Source: Ruminococcus sp. AF31-8BH (GTDB lineage Bacteria > Bacillota > Clostridia > Lachnospirales > Lachnospiraceae). From it: a stretch of 64,000 bases of DNA. The stretch is taken from the NCBI RefSeq assembly GCF_003460605.1, contig NZ_QTVN01000002.1, positions 302,740 through 366,739 on the forward strand, read 5' to 3'. The position numbers and the translations under genes were made by a program. Shown in pieces: positions 34,418 to 42,231 of the stretch. The notes under the pieces are model-generated. The model worked only from the letters and a program-made list of their open reading frames with translations, had not been told where the DNA came from and searched no databases. Numbering within the stretch: position 1 is the stretch's first letter; every line of letters begins with the position of its first letter.

Positions 34418-34663
34418 ATGGAAACACGAGTTGCTGTGATCAGCATTATTGTAGAGAATACGGACGCCGTCGAACCACTGAACGGACTTTTGCATACCTA
34501 TGGAGAATACATCATCGGACGGATGGGTATTCCCCATCGTGAAAAAGGCATCAACATTATCTGCGTGGTGCTGGATGCTCCCCTTGACAAGATCAATGCA
34601 CTGTCCGGTGCTCTTGGACGGCTGAATGGGATTTCCACCAAGGTGGCTTATTCCAAGGTCTGA
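34418..34663 (+). CDS. TM1266-like iron-only hydrogenase system regulator
   Basis: 81 aa, start supported by AGAAAGGA. A small ACT-like alpha/beta protein: the opening METRVAVISIIVEN, then HTYGEYIIGRMGIPHREKGINIICVVLDAP and the end LNGISTKVAYSKV match the TM1266 family found beside [FeFe]-hydrogenase maturation genes. It is thought to be regulatory, but its ligand is not established. Here it precedes hydE-hydG-hydF, separated from hydE by a terminator-like hairpin and a pair of direct repeats. Confidence 0.85.
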   Translation: METRVAVISIIVENTDAVEPLNGLLHTYGEYIIGRMGIPHREKGINIICVVLDAPLDKINALSGALGRLNGISTKVAYSKV

Positions 34664-34760
34664 AAGAGGTATAGCCTGGAAAAGTTTAGAAGCTTTTACA
34701 ATTGAATACAAGCATCCCCTGACACTGAAACCAATCCTTGAGGTGAAAGATACGATGATT

Positions 34761-34798
34761 TTTTTGCAGACATATGATCTGTGATATTTTTGCAGACA
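34761..34798 (+). repeat. pair of TTTTTGCAGACA direct repeats upstream of hydE
   Basis: TTTTTGCAGACA at 34761 and at 34787, 26 bases apart start to start, in the gap between the TM1266-like gene and hydE. The spacing (2.5 turns) does not suggest a classical dimer site. Function unknown. Confidence 0.45.
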
Positions 34799-34800
34799 CA

Positions 34801-34859
34801 AATCCTGCCGCTGTATCTTTCCCTTTTAAGAGGGGGAGCGAAGCGGCGGGATTTTTTTT
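34801..34859 (+). terminator. terminator-like hairpin before hydE
   Basis: AATCCTGCCGCT pairs with AGCGGCGGGATT, with an inner CCCTTTT/AAGAGGG stem, and is followed by eight T bases. It ends 19 bases before the hydE start codon, so it may terminate the TM1266-like transcript or attenuate hydE. Confidence 0.65.
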
Positions 34860-34877
34860 ATAAAAGGGAGATGGTTT

Positions 34878-35939
34878 ATGATCCAAGCACAAATAGAACG
34901 CATTGACAAATTAGAACAGCAGCACATTCTGCCAAAAGAAGAACTGATCACACTTTTGGACGGGCAAAATGAAGCGCTTTCTGCCTATCTTTTTTCTAGA
35001 GCAGATGCTGTGCGCAGGGTCAATTACGGTACAGATGTCTACGTCCGCGGTCTGATCGAGTTCACCAACTACTGCAGAAATGACTGCTATTACTGCGGCA
35101 TCCGCCGTTCCAACCCAAATGCCAGCCGTTACCGGCTGACCGAAGAGGAGATTCTTGGCTGCTGCAAAGAGGGCTATCAGCTTGGTTTTCGCACCTTCGT
35201 ACTGCAGGGCGGAGAGGACCCTTTTTACACTCCAGAACGGATTGAGCATCTGGTGCGCTCTATCAAAAGTCAGCATCCTGACTGCGCCATCACCCTTTCC
35301 GTGGGAGAGCATGATCGGGAAACCTACCAGCGCTGGTTTGACGCAGGAGCAGAACGGTACCTTCTCCGTCACGAAACTGCCGAGGATGCTCACTACCGGA
35401 TTTTACATCCGCCGGAACTAAGCCTGGCTCACCGGAAACAATGCCTGTGGGATTTAAAAAGCATTGGCTACCAGGTTGGCTGCGGATTCATGGTAGGCTC
35501 TCCTGGACAGAACAGTTCGCAGCTGGCAGAGGACCTGCTTTTTATCCACGAGCTGCAGCCGGAGATGGTGGGCATCGGCCCTTTTATTCCACAGAAAGAC
35601 ACCCCATTTCGGGCTCAGGCCCCCGGCACCTTAGAGCAGACCCTTTTTCTCCTTGGCATCCTTCGTCTGATGCTTCCCCAGGCTCTGCTTCCGGCCACCA
35701 CAGCCCTTGGAACCATCCACCCAAAGGGCCGGGAAAAAGGCATCCAGGCTGGTGCAAACGTGTGCATGCCCAACCTTTCCCCTACAGAGGTGCGGGAAAA
35801 ATACGCACTCTACGACAACAAGATCTGCACTGGGGATGAGGCAGCACAGTGCCGCAACTGTCTTTCCATGCGCATGAAATCCATTGGATATCAGGTAGTG
35901 GTGTCTAGAGGCGACCATCTTTCCAGGCGCTCAAAATAA
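34878..35939 (+). CDS. hydE: [FeFe]-hydrogenase H-cluster maturase, radical SAM (HydE)
   Basis: 353 aa, start supported by AAGGGAG. The radical-SAM cluster motif is CRNDCYYCGIRR near residues 56-67. A second, partial cluster motif C-x7-C-x2-C (CTGDEAAQCRNC) lies near residues 316-326, as in HydE of Thermotoga. The GEDPFYTPERIEHLV and FMVGSPGQ segments also fit. HydE acts in the cytoplasm in building the dithiolate-bridged di-iron part of the H-cluster from the HydG product. It is followed by hydG and hydF. No hydrogenase structural gene is in the window. Confidence 0.93.
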   Translation: MIQAQIERIDKLEQQHILPKEELITLLDGQNEALSAYLFSRADAVRRVNYGTDVYVRGLIEFTNYCRNDCYYCGIRRSNPNASRYRLTEEEILGCCKEGYQLGFRTFVLQGGEDPFYTPERIEHLVRSIKSQHPDCAITLSVGEHDRETYQRWFDAGAERYLLRHETAEDAHYRILHPPELSLAHRKQCLWDLKSIGYQVGCGFMVGSPGQNSSQLAEDLLFIHELQPEMVGIGPFIPQKDTPFRAQAPGTLEQTLFLLGILRLMLPQALLPATTALGTIHPKGREKGIQAGANVCMPNLSPTEVREKYALYDNKICTGDEAAQCRNCLSMRMKSIGYQVVVSRGDHLSRRSK

Positions 35940-36013
35940 AAACTGAATACGGAACTCCATAACACTTCACTAATGGGAAAGGCCCGTCCTGACCCAAAAG
36001 AAAGGAAACCATT

Positions 36014-37429
36014 ATGTACGATCCCAAATCATTAAAAGCCGAAGAATTTATTGACCACGAAGAAATCCTTGCATCCCTTGCCTATGCAGACGAACACAAA
36101 GACGACCTCCCCCTGATTGATGAGATCCTGGAAAAAGCAAAGCTGCGTAAAGGCTTAAGCCACAGGGATGCCTCCGTGCTTCTTGCCTGCGAAACCCCGG
36201 AAAAGGTTCAGGAAATCTATGCTCTGGCCGAGCAGATCAAAAAGGATTTTTACGGCAACCGTATTGTAATGTTTGCGCCTTTGTACCTTTCCAACTATTG
36301 CGTAAACGGCTGTACTTACTGTCCCTACCATGCCATCAACAAGCACATCCCCCGCAAAAAGCTGACCCAGGAGGAAATCCGCGCGGAAGTTATCGCTCTT
36401 CAGGATCAGGGCCACAAGCGTCTTGCCCTGGAAGCAGGAGAGGATCCCATCCACAATCCCATTGAATACATACTGGAATCTATCCAAACCATTTATTCCA
36501 TCAAACACAAAAACGGCGCCATCCGCAGGGTAAACGTAAACATCGCTGCAACCACCGTGGAAAATTACCGGAAGCTTCACGATGCCGGCATCGGCACCTA
36601 CATTCTTTTCCAGGAAACCTATCACAAGGAATCTTATGAGCAGCTTCACCCATGGGGACCGAAGCATGACTATGCTTATCATACCGAAGCTATGGACCGT
36701 GCCATGAAGGGCGGCATTGATGATGTAGGACTTGGCGTTTTGTTCGGGCTGGATAAATACCGCTATGAGTTTGCGGGAATCCTTATGCACGCCGAGCATC
36801 TGGAGGCTGTTCACGGGGTGGGACCGCATACCATTTCCGTTCCCCGTATCTGTCCGGCGGATGATATCGATCCTTCTGCTTTTTCCAATGCAATCAGCGA
36901 TGATACCTTTGCCAAGATCGTGGCATGTATCCGCATTGCCGTTCCTTACACTGGCATGATCGTATCCACCCGGGAAAGCCAGCGCTGCCGTGAGCGGGTG
37001 CTCCATCTTGGAATTTCCCAGATCAGCGGAGGTTCCCGCACAAGCGTAGGCGGATACACGGAAGAGGAGCGACCGGAAGACACGGTACAGTTTGATATTT
37101 CTGACCGCCGCAGCCTGGATGAGGTAGTCTGTTGGTTAATGGAAATGGGCTATGTTCCTTCTTTTTGCACCGCCTGTTACCGGGAGGGGCGGACAGGCGA
37201 CCGGTTCATGTCTCTTTGCAAATCCGGTCAGATCCAGAACTGCTGTCTGCCAAACGCCCTGATGACCTTAAAAGAATACCTGCAGGATTACGCCTCCGCC
37301 AAAACCCGCACCCTCGGCGACACCATGATCCAGTCCCAGCTTCAGGATATTCCAAACGAAAAAGCAAGAAAAATTGTGGAAGAGCGCCTTGTGAAGATTG
37401 CAGGCGGAGAGCGGGATTTCCGGTTCTAG
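36014..37429 (+). CDS. hydG: [FeFe]-hydrogenase maturase, tyrosine lyase (HydG)
   Basis: 471 aa, start supported by AAAGGAAA. The radical-SAM motif CVNGCTYCPYHAINK lies near residues 96-110. The C-terminal auxiliary-cluster motif CTAC plus a third cysteine 22 residues further on (near 385-412) is specific to HydG. The enzyme cleaves tyrosine to make the CO and CN- ligands of the H-cluster. Full length and both clusters are intact. It lies 74 bases after hydE and 95 bases before hydF, so the three probably form one transcription unit. Confidence 0.95.
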   Translation: MYDPKSLKAEEFIDHEEILASLAYADEHKDDLPLIDEILEKAKLRKGLSHRDASVLLACETPEKVQEIYALAEQIKKDFYGNRIVMFAPLYLSNYCVNGCTYCPYHAINKHIPRKKLTQEEIRAEVIALQDQGHKRLALEAGEDPIHNPIEYILESIQTIYSIKHKNGAIRRVNVNIAATTVENYRKLHDAGIGTYILFQETYHKESYEQLHPWGPKHDYAYHTEAMDRAMKGGIDDVGLGVLFGLDKYRYEFAGILMHAEHLEAVHGVGPHTISVPRICPADDIDPSAFSNAISDDTFAKIVACIRIAVPYTGMIVSTRESQRCRERVLHLGISQISGGSRTSVGGYTEEERPEDTVQFDISDRRSLDEVVCWLMEMGYVPSFCTACYREGRTGDRFMSLCKSGQIQNCCLPNALMTLKEYLQDYASAKTRTLGDTMIQSQLQDIPNEKARKIVEERLVKIAGGERDFRF

Positions 37430-37453
37430 AGCCTTTTTCAAACACGCTCTAGA
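37425..37453 (+). other. small hairpin between hydG and hydF
   Basis: TCTAGAGC and GCTCTAGA form an 8-bp stem with a 13-base loop that includes the hydG stop codon. No T run follows. It could stabilise the hydG end of the mRNA. Confidence 0.4.
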
Positions 37454-37524
37454 GCAAATATCTTGGGGGATGGCGTCTGCTGTCCCCACATTTGTATTTT
37501 CAAAGAAAAAGGAGATGCTAAGCT

Positions 37525-38727
37525 ATGAGCACTTTAAATCAAACACCCTCCGCAGGCCGCCTCCACATCAGCTTTTTCGGCTGCCGAAACGCAGGCAAAT
37601 CAAGCGTAGTCAACGCCGTAACTGGCCAGGAGCTTTCCATTGTATCAGACATAAAAGGAACCACCACCGACCCGGTTACCAAATCCATGGAGCTTCTTCC
37701 CCTTGGCCCCGTAGTCATCATTGACACTCCAGGCATTGATGATGTAGGAGAGCTTGGCGAACTTCGCGTAAAACGCACCAAACGAATCCTGAACAAAACT
37801 GACATTGCCGTACTTGTGGTAGATGCCACAGCAGGACCAACCACTGCCGATCAGGAACTGATCACTCTTTTCCGTGAAAAAGAGCTTCCCTATCTGATCG
37901 TATACAACAAATCCGACCTTATTTCTCCCATACCAGATGCCGGGGAACATGAGATCTGGGTCAGCGCCCTAAAGAAAACCAATATCCAAGAATTAAAGGA
38001 ACGCTTAGGCCACCTGATTCAAAACGACACCATGACAAAAAAACTGGTCGGCCACTTGCTAAAACCTCTTGATACCGTGATCCTGGTCTGTCCCATCGAT
38101 GAATCCGCACCAAAAGGAAGGCTGATCCTGCCCCAGCAGCAGGCCATCCGGGATGTATTAGAAGCCGGGGCAATTGCAGTGGTAGTCCGGGAGCATGAAC
38201 TTGCAGCAGCCCTGGACCAGCTGGGAAATAAGGCAGCAATGGTCATCACAGACAGCCAGGCATTTTCCATGGTAGGAAAAATCACACCCGATTCCATCCC
38301 CCTGACTTCTTTTTCCATACTGATGGCAAATTACAAAGGCTTCCTGAAAACTGCAGTGGCAGGCGTTTCCGCCCTGAAAAACCTTCAGGACGGGGACACT
38401 GTTCTCATCGCTGAGGGCTGTACCCACCACCGCCAGTGCAACGACATCGGCACCGTAAAGCTGCCAAACTGGCTCCAGCAGTACACCGGCAAGTCCCTGA
38501 ATTTCCAATTCTGCTCCGGCACCGAATTCCCAGAGAACCTTGCCCCTTATTCCATGGTGATCCACTGCGGCGGCTGCATGCTGAACCACCGCGAAATCCA
38601 GTACCGCATGCGCACCGCCACCGACCAGTCCATCCCCTTCACCAACTACGGCACCATAATCGCCCTGATCACCGGAACCTTAGCCCGCAGCCTTTGCATC
38701 TTCCCGGAGATTCATGAGATGCTGTGA
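37525..38727 (+). CDS. hydF: [FeFe]-hydrogenase maturation GTPase (HydF)
   Basis: 400 aa, start supported by AAAAAGGAG. The N-terminal GTPase domain has P-loop GCRNAGKSSVVNA, switch TTTDPV, DTPGIDD and NKSD. The C-terminal cluster-binding domain has C-x-H (CTHH, near residue 301) and, about 50 residues later, HCGGC. HydF is the scaffold that receives the di-iron subcluster and hands it to the hydrogenase. All features are intact, so the organism should be able to mature an [FeFe]-hydrogenase encoded elsewhere. Confidence 0.94.
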   Translation: MSTLNQTPSAGRLHISFFGCRNAGKSSVVNAVTGQELSIVSDIKGTTTDPVTKSMELLPLGPVVIIDTPGIDDVGELGELRVKRTKRILNKTDIAVLVVDATAGPTTADQELITLFREKELPYLIVYNKSDLISPIPDAGEHEIWVSALKKTNIQELKERLGHLIQNDTMTKKLVGHLLKPLDTVILVCPIDESAPKGRLILPQQQAIRDVLEAGAIAVVVREHELAAALDQLGNKAAMVITDSQAFSMVGKITPDSIPLTSFSILMANYKGFLKTAVAGVSALKNLQDGDTVLIAEGCTHHRQCNDIGTVKLPNWLQQYTGKSLNFQFCSGTEFPENLAPYSMVIHCGGCMLNHREIQYRMRTATDQSIPFTNYGTIIALITGTLARSLCIFPEIHEML

Positions 38728-38764
38728 TTATATTACCAGTGAACGGTAATATAATAATTTGCAA

Positions 38765-38793
38765 TTGACAATATGGTATATATACCATATACC
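38765..38793 (+). promoter_or_regulatory. promoter with a perfect 20-bp palindrome
   Basis: TTGACA is followed directly by ATATGGTATATATACCATAT, a perfect palindrome that fills the spacer and ends in a TATACC -10 at 17 bases. A palindrome inside the promoter is typical of autoregulated toxin-antitoxin operons, and a toxin-like remnant follows. Confidence 0.5.
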
Positions 38794-38999
38794 AATCTAA
38801 AGGAACCAAACCTGCCATAGAATTTCTTAATGGTTTAGATACAAAAATGCGGGCAAAAGTTGGTTCTGATACTGGTGAGTCCTGCTATCTTCTGGACCAA
38901 CTGATGGGACTGGAACATCATGCCAGAATAACGGAAGATGCACAGGCAAGAATCCTGCAATCAGACGGAGGACCTGATGGTCCTCCATTTTTTATATAG
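38787..38999 (+). pseudogene. remnant of a HigB/RelE-like toxin gene
   Basis: The open frame reads YQSKGTKPAIEFLNGLDTKM and then diverges into about 40 residues (ESCYLLDQLMGLEHHARITE) ending within a terminator. The first part resembles the N-terminal strand and helix of phage-type HigB/RelE toxins, in which a KGxxP-V/I-x-E/D-F-L stretch is usual. The rest of the toxin and any antitoxin are missing. There is no ATG in a sensible place. The family call is tentative. Confidence 0.35.
38967..38993 (+). terminator. rho-independent terminator
   Basis: GGAGGACC-TGAT-GGTCCTCC followed by ATTTTTTAT. It closes the toxin-like remnant just before the small membrane protein gene. Confidence 0.8.
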
Positions 39000-39011
39000 G
39001 AGGATTTGATT

Positions 39012-39215
39012 ATGCTGTTATTACAACTTATCCTGTACTGTCTCCTGTTCTTTTTGCTGGTAAAATGCGCGGCTAAAGACAGCGGACTCAACTGTATCTA
39101 TTTTTATCCAAAGGAATACATAAACGAGGCCGAGAAACGCGGCCTGGCCACCATTCTGTATCTGATCATCGCCCTTGCCGTCGCCGGAATTGTAGTATTG
39201 ATCAGTAAAATCTAA
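39012..39215 (+). CDS. small two-helix membrane protein, unknown
   Basis: 67 aa from the ATG at 39012, with AGGAGG 8 bases upstream. It has an N-terminal helix (LLLQLILYCLLFFLLV), a short soluble loop with a FYPKEYINEAEKRG motif, and a second helix (ILYLIIALAVAGIVVLI). I recognise no family. The good ribosome binding site and the clean two-helix pattern argue for a real gene. Confidence 0.55.
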   Translation: MLLLQLILYCLLFFLLVKCAAKDSGLNCIYFYPKEYINEAEKRGLATILYLIIALAVAGIVVLISKI

Positions 39216-39306
39216 TGAAGGAGCCATATTCCTGCCCTTTTGATTTGATGAATAAAATTTCAATAATTCTTTACACTTCCGCCAGACATGGAAAATATTG
39301 GATACA

Positions 39307-40218
39307 TCATTCCAGTATCCCCATATCCGGCGAAAGTTCTATATTTTCATAAGTGTGAAGCAGTCTTTCCAGTTCATGAATAGCAGGAGAGAGGAACTTG
39401 TTTTTGTGATAAACAAGTTTGAATTTTCGGTTCCATTCCCCATTTTGATTATAAAAAACCCTGATTTTTCCATGCCGGATCTCATGCGGCATCAGGCGAA
39501 GAGACATAACCGCAAGTACCCGGTCATAAAGCACAGCATTCAGAAGCGCCCGGGGACTGTTGGCCTCCCAAACCGTCTGCACAAAAATATGATGCTTCGC
39601 AGCATACTCCTCAAACAGCTGCCTGGTTCCGCTTCCCTGTTCACGCATAGCAAAAGGTTCCCCCACAAGATCCTGTACTTGAATGCGTTTTTTCCCATAA
39701 AATGGATGATCCTTTCCCACCGCAAGCACCAAGCAGTCATCAATAATCGGAAGAACAGTAAGATCCGGAGAAAGGATTTCCCCCTCCACAATTCCCACAT
39801 CCAGCTCCGAGCGAAGAAGCTTCTGCTCAATATCCTTGGTATTGCTCACATAAGAATGGACCCGAATCTCCGGGCAGTTCTTTTGAAGCCGGGGAATCAG
39901 AAAGGGCGTCAAACAAGTTCCCACCGTAATAGTAGAACCCAGCTTCAGTGTGGAAGACTGCCCCTGATTCAGCATCAGTTCCTCCAGCTGCTGAAACTGC
40001 CGGATCAGATTTCGCGCCTGGGGAAGCAAAAGCTGGCCCCGTTCTGTGAGATACAGCTTCTTTCCCAATCGTTCAAAAAGAAGACCATTGTAATGCTTTT
40101 CCAACTCCCGAATGGCCTGGCTCACCGTCGGCTGAGACAAATATAAAGAAGCAGCAGCGGCGCTCATAGACCCCAGATCCGCCACTGCAACAAAAATCGT
40201 CAGATGTCTTATCGTCAT
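39307..40218 (-). CDS. LysR-family transcriptional regulator
   Basis: 303 aa, start supported by AAGGAG. The N-terminal winged helix-turn-helix (HLTIFVAVADLGSMSAAAASLYLSQPTVSQAIRELE) is followed by a two-lobe effector-binding domain from about residue 90. The typical hinge (STLKLGSTITVGTCLTPFLIPRL) is present. It is divergent from the sulfite/nitrite reductase-like gene 113 bases away, the classic arrangement for a LysR target. The effector is unknown. Confidence 0.9.
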   Translation of the reverse strand: MTIRHLTIFVAVADLGSMSAAAASLYLSQPTVSQAIRELEKHYNGLLFERLGKKLYLTERGQLLLPQARNLIRQFQQLEELMLNQGQSSTLKLGSTITVGTCLTPFLIPRLQKNCPEIRVHSYVSNTKDIEQKLLRSELDVGIVEGEILSPDLTVLPIIDDCLVLAVGKDHPFYGKKRIQVQDLVGEPFAMREQGSGTRQLFEEYAAKHHIFVQTVWEANSPRALLNAVLYDRVLAVMSLRLMPHEIRHGKIRVFYNQNGEWNRKFKLVYHKNKFLSPAIHELERLLHTYENIELSPDMGILE

Positions 40219-40331
40219 ATCTATTGCTCCTTATATAGAAAATACCTATCATTTCTATAAAATAATATCATTTTTCAAATACATCCTCAAGTGCTATATT
40301 AAAGGAAATACACATGAAACGAGGTAGCAAA

Positions 40332-41216
40332 ATGTCAGCATTAACAGTCAGCAAAGAAGACGAAGCCCGCGTAAAAGGAATGGGCTTTCTTAACAATCGC
40401 GGAACAGACCTTTTTTCCGCCCGTGTCCTTACCGTAAACGGCAAAGTAACCGCCGCACAGCACCGCTGCATGGCAGAAGCAGCAGAGAAGTTCGGCAACG
40501 GCAACCTTCTATATACCACCAGACTTTCCGTGGAAATTCAGGGGATTCCCTATGATAAGATTGAAGAATTCCAGCAGTTTATCGCCAAAGAAGGCCTGGT
40601 AACCGGTGGAACCGGAGCCAAAGTCCGTCCTGTAGTATCCTGCAAGGGAACCACCTGCCAGTACGGACTTCTGGATTCCTACGCCATTTCCGAGGAAATC
40701 TACAAGCGCTTCTATGAAGGCTACCGGAATGTTGCCCTTCCCCACAAATTTAAGATTGCAGTAGGCGGCTGCCCAAACAACTGTGTCAAGCCAAACCTGA
40801 ACGATGTCGGCATCATCGGCCAGAAAATCCCCCAGGTGGACACCGATGTCTGTAAAGGCTGCAAAAAATGTGCCATCGAAGCCGCCTGTCCAAACAAAGC
40901 AGCAAAAGTAGTGGACGGAAAAATCCAGATCGACAAAGACACCTGCCGCCACTGCGGACGCTGCGTAGGAAAATGCCCGTTCCACACCATCGAAGACGGC
41001 ACCTACGGCTACAAGATCTACATCGGCGGCCGCTGGGGCAAAAAAGTATCAAAAGGACGCTCCCTCAGTAAAATTTTCACCTCCAAAGACGAAGCCTTAG
41101 ACGTAATCGAAAAGGCAATCCTTTTCTTCCGTGATAACGGCATCAAGGGAGAACGCTTCGCAGAAACCATCGAGCGAATCGGATTTGAAAATGTAGAGAA
41201 ACAGCTGCTTGGCTAA
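40332..41216 (+). CDS. siroheme/[4Fe-4S] sulfite- or nitrite-reductase-like protein with ferredoxin domain
   Basis: 294 aa from the ATG at 40332, supported by GAGG. The N-terminal ferredoxin-like half domain (about residues 40-95) is followed by the siroheme/[4Fe-4S] ligand pattern CKGTTCQYG ... GGCPNNCVKP (about residues 104-160). Two ferredoxin-type cluster motifs (CKGCKKCAIEAACPNKA and CRHCGRCVGKCPF) follow near residues 178-220. This is the compact arrangement of AsrC-type anaerobic sulfite reductases rather than a full-length assimilatory enzyme. No partner AsrA/AsrB genes lie nearby. The true substrate could be sulfite or nitrite. Confidence 0.82.
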   Translation: MSALTVSKEDEARVKGMGFLNNRGTDLFSARVLTVNGKVTAAQHRCMAEAAEKFGNGNLLYTTRLSVEIQGIPYDKIEEFQQFIAKEGLVTGGTGAKVRPVVSCKGTTCQYGLLDSYAISEEIYKRFYEGYRNVALPHKFKIAVGGCPNNCVKPNLNDVGIIGQKIPQVDTDVCKGCKKCAIEAACPNKAAKVVDGKIQIDKDTCRHCGRCVGKCPFHTIEDGTYGYKIYIGGRWGKKVSKGRSLSKIFTSKDEALDVIEKAILFFRDNGIKGERFAETIERIGFENVEKQLLG

Positions 41217-41225
41217 ATAAGCAGA

Positions 41226-41291
41226 TTACGAAAAGAACATTCCATGACCCAGGAGCAGTTAGCAGAAGCACTGGGCTCTTCTATACGCTGA
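41226..41291 (+). pseudogene. remnant of an XRE-type helix-turn-helix gene
   Basis: The frame reads LRKEHSMTQEQLAEALGSS, the first helices of an XRE/Cro DNA-binding domain, then a stop after four further residues. It has no start signal and follows the reductase stop codon by 9 bases. Confidence 0.5.
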
Positions 41292-41455
41292 TTGCAAAGA
41301 GAGGGTATTTCTATTCTCTGTTCACAGTTGCACAATAATCCCCAACAGCAAGCCAGCTAAATATGAAGAGAAATACCATGCAGTATCTACATGACAACTA
41401 CATAGAGAGGTGTTATAATTAGGCTGCAAATAAAAATACAATAACAACTGCCTTT

Positions 41456-41823
41456 AAAAATTTATTTATTCGGTTCTTTTGCAAATGATACCTATACGGA
41501 AGAAAGCGATTTTGATTTTTATATCATTGTAAACGATGAAATAAAAAATTTAAAAGACTTAACTACCCAAGCATATCGTTCTATTCGAAAGATAAAAAAA
41601 CGTCCAGTCGATATTATTGTTGAAACAGAAAGCACATTCGAAAATAAAAAATCAGGTATCTATCCAGGATAAATTTTATGATTATGCAGACGAACTGACA
41701 CCATATGGTGTTGTTGTAAGATATCCCAGTGAACTGTTTTTAGAGGAACATCATGTTATAGATGCCTTAAAAATGGCAGATGAAATTATAAAATGGGGAA
41801 AAACAACGATTGAGTCGTTATAG
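41456..41823 (+). pseudogene. collapsed MNT-HEPN (MntA/HepT-type) toxin-antitoxin pair
   Basis: The first part reads the minimal nucleotidyltransferase core (KIYLFGSFANDTYTEESDFD, with the GS and DxD-like residues), then IIVETESTFENKKSG and a stop near 41672. In another frame the second part (from about 41650) gives the C-terminal end of a HEPN-domain protein (DKFYDYADELTPYGVVVRYP, then ALKMADEIIKWG). The start of the nucleotidyltransferase and the HEPN active site (R-x4-6-H) are missing. The pair is an adenylylating antitoxin with a HEPN ribonuclease toxin; here only its ends survive. Confidence 0.6.
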
Positions 41824-41841
41824 CAGCCATATGCAAAATAA

Positions 41842-41888
41842 AAATGTATAATGCAGTCTCTGGAAATCTGCATTATACATTTTTTATT
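41842..41888 (+). terminator. rho-independent terminator after the HEPN remnant
   Basis: AAATGTATAATGCAG pairs perfectly with CTGCATTATACATTT around an 11-base loop and is followed by a T-rich tract. Confidence 0.85.
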
Positions 41889-41919
41889 TTACAGGAAGTT
41901 TCTTCAATTGCGAACAAGC

Positions 41920-42111
41920 GGATCTCTTTGTTTCCATAATTCTGATGTAAATACAGTGTTTGACATAAGCCGCACTCTTTATGAACGGAATTTTGAAAAA
42001 ATCAATACAATATACAAAGAAAAATCAATTCCAGCTGAACTGGGACTTGTAATTGGAGCCATCACGGAATCCCAGAAATTAATCAACCTTGCTACCGTTT
42101 CGAAAAATTAA
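41920..42111 (+). other. unrecognised coding remnant
   Basis: An open frame with protein-like composition (FHNSDVNTVFDISRTLYERN, then SIPAELGLVIGAITESQKL) and no start codon or ribosome binding site. It runs out of the preceding terminator. I do not recognise a family. Beyond it, 42112-42231 shows only a CGAAATATTTCG palindrome at 42189 and the ribosome binding site of the next gene. Confidence 0.25.
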
Positions 42112-42231
42112 TTTAACTCTGAGGCTGGATACGTTTCCCCCACAGGGCTTGTTCCCCTCATCCTTGTTTGTTAAGCTGTATATGCAGACGAAATATTTCG
42201 AACAAGTAAAACGAAGGAGAATAAGAATAGA

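Noticed and set aside
42112..42231. Leader of the oligopeptide importer considered as a riboswitch.
   Set aside because: I could fit no known riboswitch core; only a 12-base palindrome and the ribosome binding site are visible.
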